Positions 6,870-7,915 of a DNA stretch of 7,915 nucleotides are shown here, in pieces. Under the pieces are notes generated by a model. It made no database searches and was not told the origin of the DNA. It saw only the letters and a program-made list of their open reading frames with translations. This DNA comes from Clostridia bacterium (lineage in GTDB: Bacteria; Bacillota; Clostridia; Christensenellales; Borkfalkiaceae): positions 1-7,915 of the forward strand of contig CAAGAM010000062.1 in the NCBI GenBank assembly GCA_900767815.1, given 5' to 3'. Every line of letters starts with the position of its first letter. Position 1 is the stretch's first letter. Position numbers and translations under genes: made by a program.

Positions 6870-6953
6870 GGCTTTGGAAAAAGGCCGTTAATTTTTGCGC
6901 AAGAGTTAGCTTCAACTAACTGCTTCTGTGTAAGCACGGCGCAAAATTTTTTT
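6870..6953 (+). promoter_or_regulatory. Structured mRNA leader with attenuator-like fold before the DtxR-like gene
   Basis: Starting at the predicted transcript 5' end, GGCTTT (6870-6875) pairs with AAGGCC (6881-6886). Then TTTTGCGC (6893-6900) pairs with GCGCAAAA (6939-6946), enclosing two small hairpins: GTTAG/CTAAC (6905-6909 with 6916-6920) and TGCTT/AAGCA (6921-6925 with 6932-6936). This makes a three-way junction. Seven Ts (6947-6953) follow the closing stem at once, as in an intrinsic terminator. I do not match it to a riboswitch class I know. The GTTAG/CTAAC arm may instead act as a DNA operator, and both roles are possible. Confidence 0.5.
6904..6921 (+). promoter_or_regulatory. AGTTAG-N6-CTAACT palindrome, probable operator
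   Basis: AGTTAG (6904-6909) and CTAACT (6916-6921) are inverted around CTTCAA. It lies about 35 bases after the predicted start site, where a bound repressor could block elongation. It shares half-sites and spacing with 3162-3177 and 6960-6979. Confidence 0.6.
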
Positions 6954-6959
6954 CAGGAA

Positions 6960-6979
6960 TGGTTAGCGTGGGCTAACCA
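6960..6979 (+). promoter_or_regulatory. TGGTTAGC-N4-GCTAACCA palindrome, probable operator
   Basis: This is the longest of the three sites: 8 perfect base pairs each side of GTGG, with the GTTAG-N6-CTAAC core. It sits 13 bases before the GGTGAG ribosome binding site at 6992. The GGTTAG/CTAACC arms equal those of the DtxR box (AGGTTAG-S-CTAACCT), but the gap between them is 6 rather than 1. Confidence 0.65.
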
Positions 6980-7003
6980 AATAAAACGGATGGTGAGTTA
7001 CAT

Positions 7004-7393
7004 ATGAGTTCGTCGGAATTAAGGTATCTGATAGCGGCAAACAACCTTGCCAAAGAGCTGCAGTCGGTTAAACAGACCGATATAGCAAACAGACTTCACG
7101 TAACAAAGGTGAGTGCGTATAACGCGATTGAAAGGTTGCGGGAAAAAGAATATATCGAGAAGAATGATAGGAAAATCGTTCTTACGGATCGCGGGAGGGA
7201 AGTTCTGAACGAGTATATGACGATTATACGCTTTATGTCGGCGCATTTGTCGTTACATTGCGGAACGAGCGAAAAGCAGGCGTATGAGGACGCGCTTAAC
7301 GCAACCTGCGCGTTTTCGGACGTAACCCGTAACGGAGTGGCAAATTTTATAAAGTCAGAAATGAAGGGCGCGCATCAGGCACCGATTGATTAA
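7004..7393 (+). CDS. Small DtxR/MntR-like transcriptional regulator lacking the usual metal ligands
   Basis: This is a 129-residue DNA-binding protein. Residues 4-66 are a winged helix: YLIAANNLAKE, TDIANRLHVTKVSAYNAIERLREKEYI, then the wing ending in IVLTDRGREVL, the LT..G typical of DtxR-family proteins. Residues 68-118 match the DtxR dimerisation and metal domain, but the ligand places are changed. Aligned from memory to DtxR without gaps from LT..G onward, H79, E83, H98, C102, E105 and H106 become I75, S79, Y94, L98, T101 and C102; M10 becomes R7. H81, H85, C86 and C102 might form another site. There is no C-terminal SH3-like domain, as in MntR. The ribosome binding site is weak (GGTGAG, 6992-6997). 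A CydD-like ABC gene follows after 16 bases. Three GTTAG/CTAAC palindromes, two in its own leader, are its likely targets. A non-DtxR winged-helix protein is the alternative. Confidence 0.75.
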   Translation: MSSSELRYLIAANNLAKELQSVKQTDIANRLHVTKVSAYNAIERLREKEYIEKNDRKIVLTDRGREVLNEYMTIIRFMSAHLSLHCGTSEKQAYEDALNATCAFSDVTRNGVANFIKSEMKGAHQAPID

Positions 7394-7409
7394 GACAAGG
7401 AGCAAACAA

Positions 7410-7915
7410 ATGATAGACAAAGAACTATTTAAACTCATCGGCGGAAATAAGAAGTACATATTTATCGCCGTATTGTTGCAGGCGATAGGTTTAATCGCGA
7501 ACGTCGCGATAACGGGTAGCGTCTGCTATGCCGTGTACCTGTTGACGCAGAACGTCGAAGCCGTGAAATTCGTTTATCCGCTTATCGGCGCGGCTATCGG
7601 TATTATCGTGAGATATATCTGTTCACGCGCAACGGGCGATATAAAGGACAAGCTCGGAAGAAAAGTAAAAAAAGATTTGCGCGAAAGAGTATATAACAAA
7701 ATCGTAAAACTCGGCGTAAAAACTACCGATGGAATGAGCATGGCAGGACTCACGCAGGTTTCTGTCGAAGGCGTAGAGCAACTCGACCTTTATTATTCGT
7801 CTTATCTTCCGCAGTTCTTTTTTGCGATGATCGCACCCGTAATATTGTTCTTGATATGCGTATGGATCGATTGGAGAACGGCTCTCGTTCTTATCGCCTG
7901 CGTTCCGCTTATCCC
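7410..7915 (+). CDS. CydD-like ABC transporter, N-terminal membrane part (cut by window end)
   Basis: 168 complete codons are visible and the frame stays open at the edge. Membrane segments lie near residues 16-46, 54-72 and 135-155, with another from 157 onward. Between them come KLGRKVKKDLRERVYNKIVKLG (81-102), the usual cytoplasmic coupling region, and EGVEQLDLYYSSYLPQFFFAM.AP (120-143), which closely resembles the EGVEQL...YLPQ region of CydD. CydD with CydC forms a heterodimeric ABC exporter linked to cysteine, glutathione or haem movement and cytochrome bd assembly; this protein belongs to that broader group, and its cargo is not proven. The ATPase domain should lie beyond the edge, and a CydC-like partner is expected next. 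AAGGAG (7397-7402) is 7 bases before the ATG, and only 16 bases separate it from the DtxR-like gene, so the two share a transcript. Confidence 0.88.
   Translation, partial: MIDKELFKLIGGNKKYIFIAVLLQAIGLIANVAITGSVCYAVYLLTQNVEAVKFVYPLIGAAIGIIVRYICSRATGDIKDKLGRKVKKDLRERVYNKIVKLGVKTTDGMSMAGLTQVSVEGVEQLDLYYSSYLPQFFFAMIAPVILFLICVWIDWRTALVLIACVPLI

Noticed and set aside
3162..6979. Treating the GTTAG/CTAAC palindromes as a mobile repeat or CRISPR-like array
   Set aside because: There are only three copies, irregularly spaced, differing in flanks and central bases, and each located at a promoter or leader, which fits operators.
6870..6990. Known metal riboswitch (NiCo/czcD or yybP-ykoY type)
   Set aside because: I cannot find the conserved G-rich or loop motifs I associate with those classes; only the general idea of a structured leader before metal-type genes fits.

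Overview
The window reads like a chromosomal segment of a Gram-positive, Clostridia-type bacterium. The signs are strong AGGAGG-like ribosome binding sites, one TTG start, sigma-A-like promoters (TTGACT/TATAAT), compact tail-to-head genes all on the + strand, and protein families common in Firmicutes. That placement is an inference; there is no rRNA or marker gene here. I see no mobile element, CRISPR array, tRNA or rRNA.

Region 1 (1-1446) is the end of an operon. It holds the C-terminus of an unrecognised gene, overlapping by ATGA an ATC-hydrolase-family protein, followed 3 bases later by a transglutaminase-like (papain-fold) protein. A gap of about 240 bases follows with no convincing gene or terminator. 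Region 2 (1689-2387) is a single small class I SAM-dependent methyltransferase gene, visibly more A+T-rich than the transporter genes and closed by an intrinsic terminator.

Region 3 (2411-6845) is a TetR-family regulator and a pair of ABC half-transporters. The TetR gene has a near-consensus promoter overlapped by two adjacent palindromes, which suggests autoregulation. A hairpin and a GTTAG-N6-CTAAC palindrome separate it from the two ABC genes, which overlap by 14 bases and probably form a heterodimeric transporter. Region 4 (6815-7915) starts with an intrinsic terminator whose 3' arm also supplies the -35 box of the next promoter. A structured leader of about 135 nt follows, with two more GTTAG/CTAAC palindromes, then a small DtxR/MntR-like regulator and the start of a CydD-like ABC transporter that runs off the window.

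The most interesting thread is shared control. The same palindrome, built from half-sites like those of the DtxR box but with wider spacing, sits before both the ABC pair and the DtxR-like gene. In a hand alignment from memory, the DtxR-like protein lacks every canonical metal ligand. The leader upstream of it can fold into a three-way junction followed by seven Ts, which resembles an attenuator. Together these suggest a transporter regulon under a divergent DtxR-fold regulator, with an inducer that may not be the usual Fe2+ or Mn2+.
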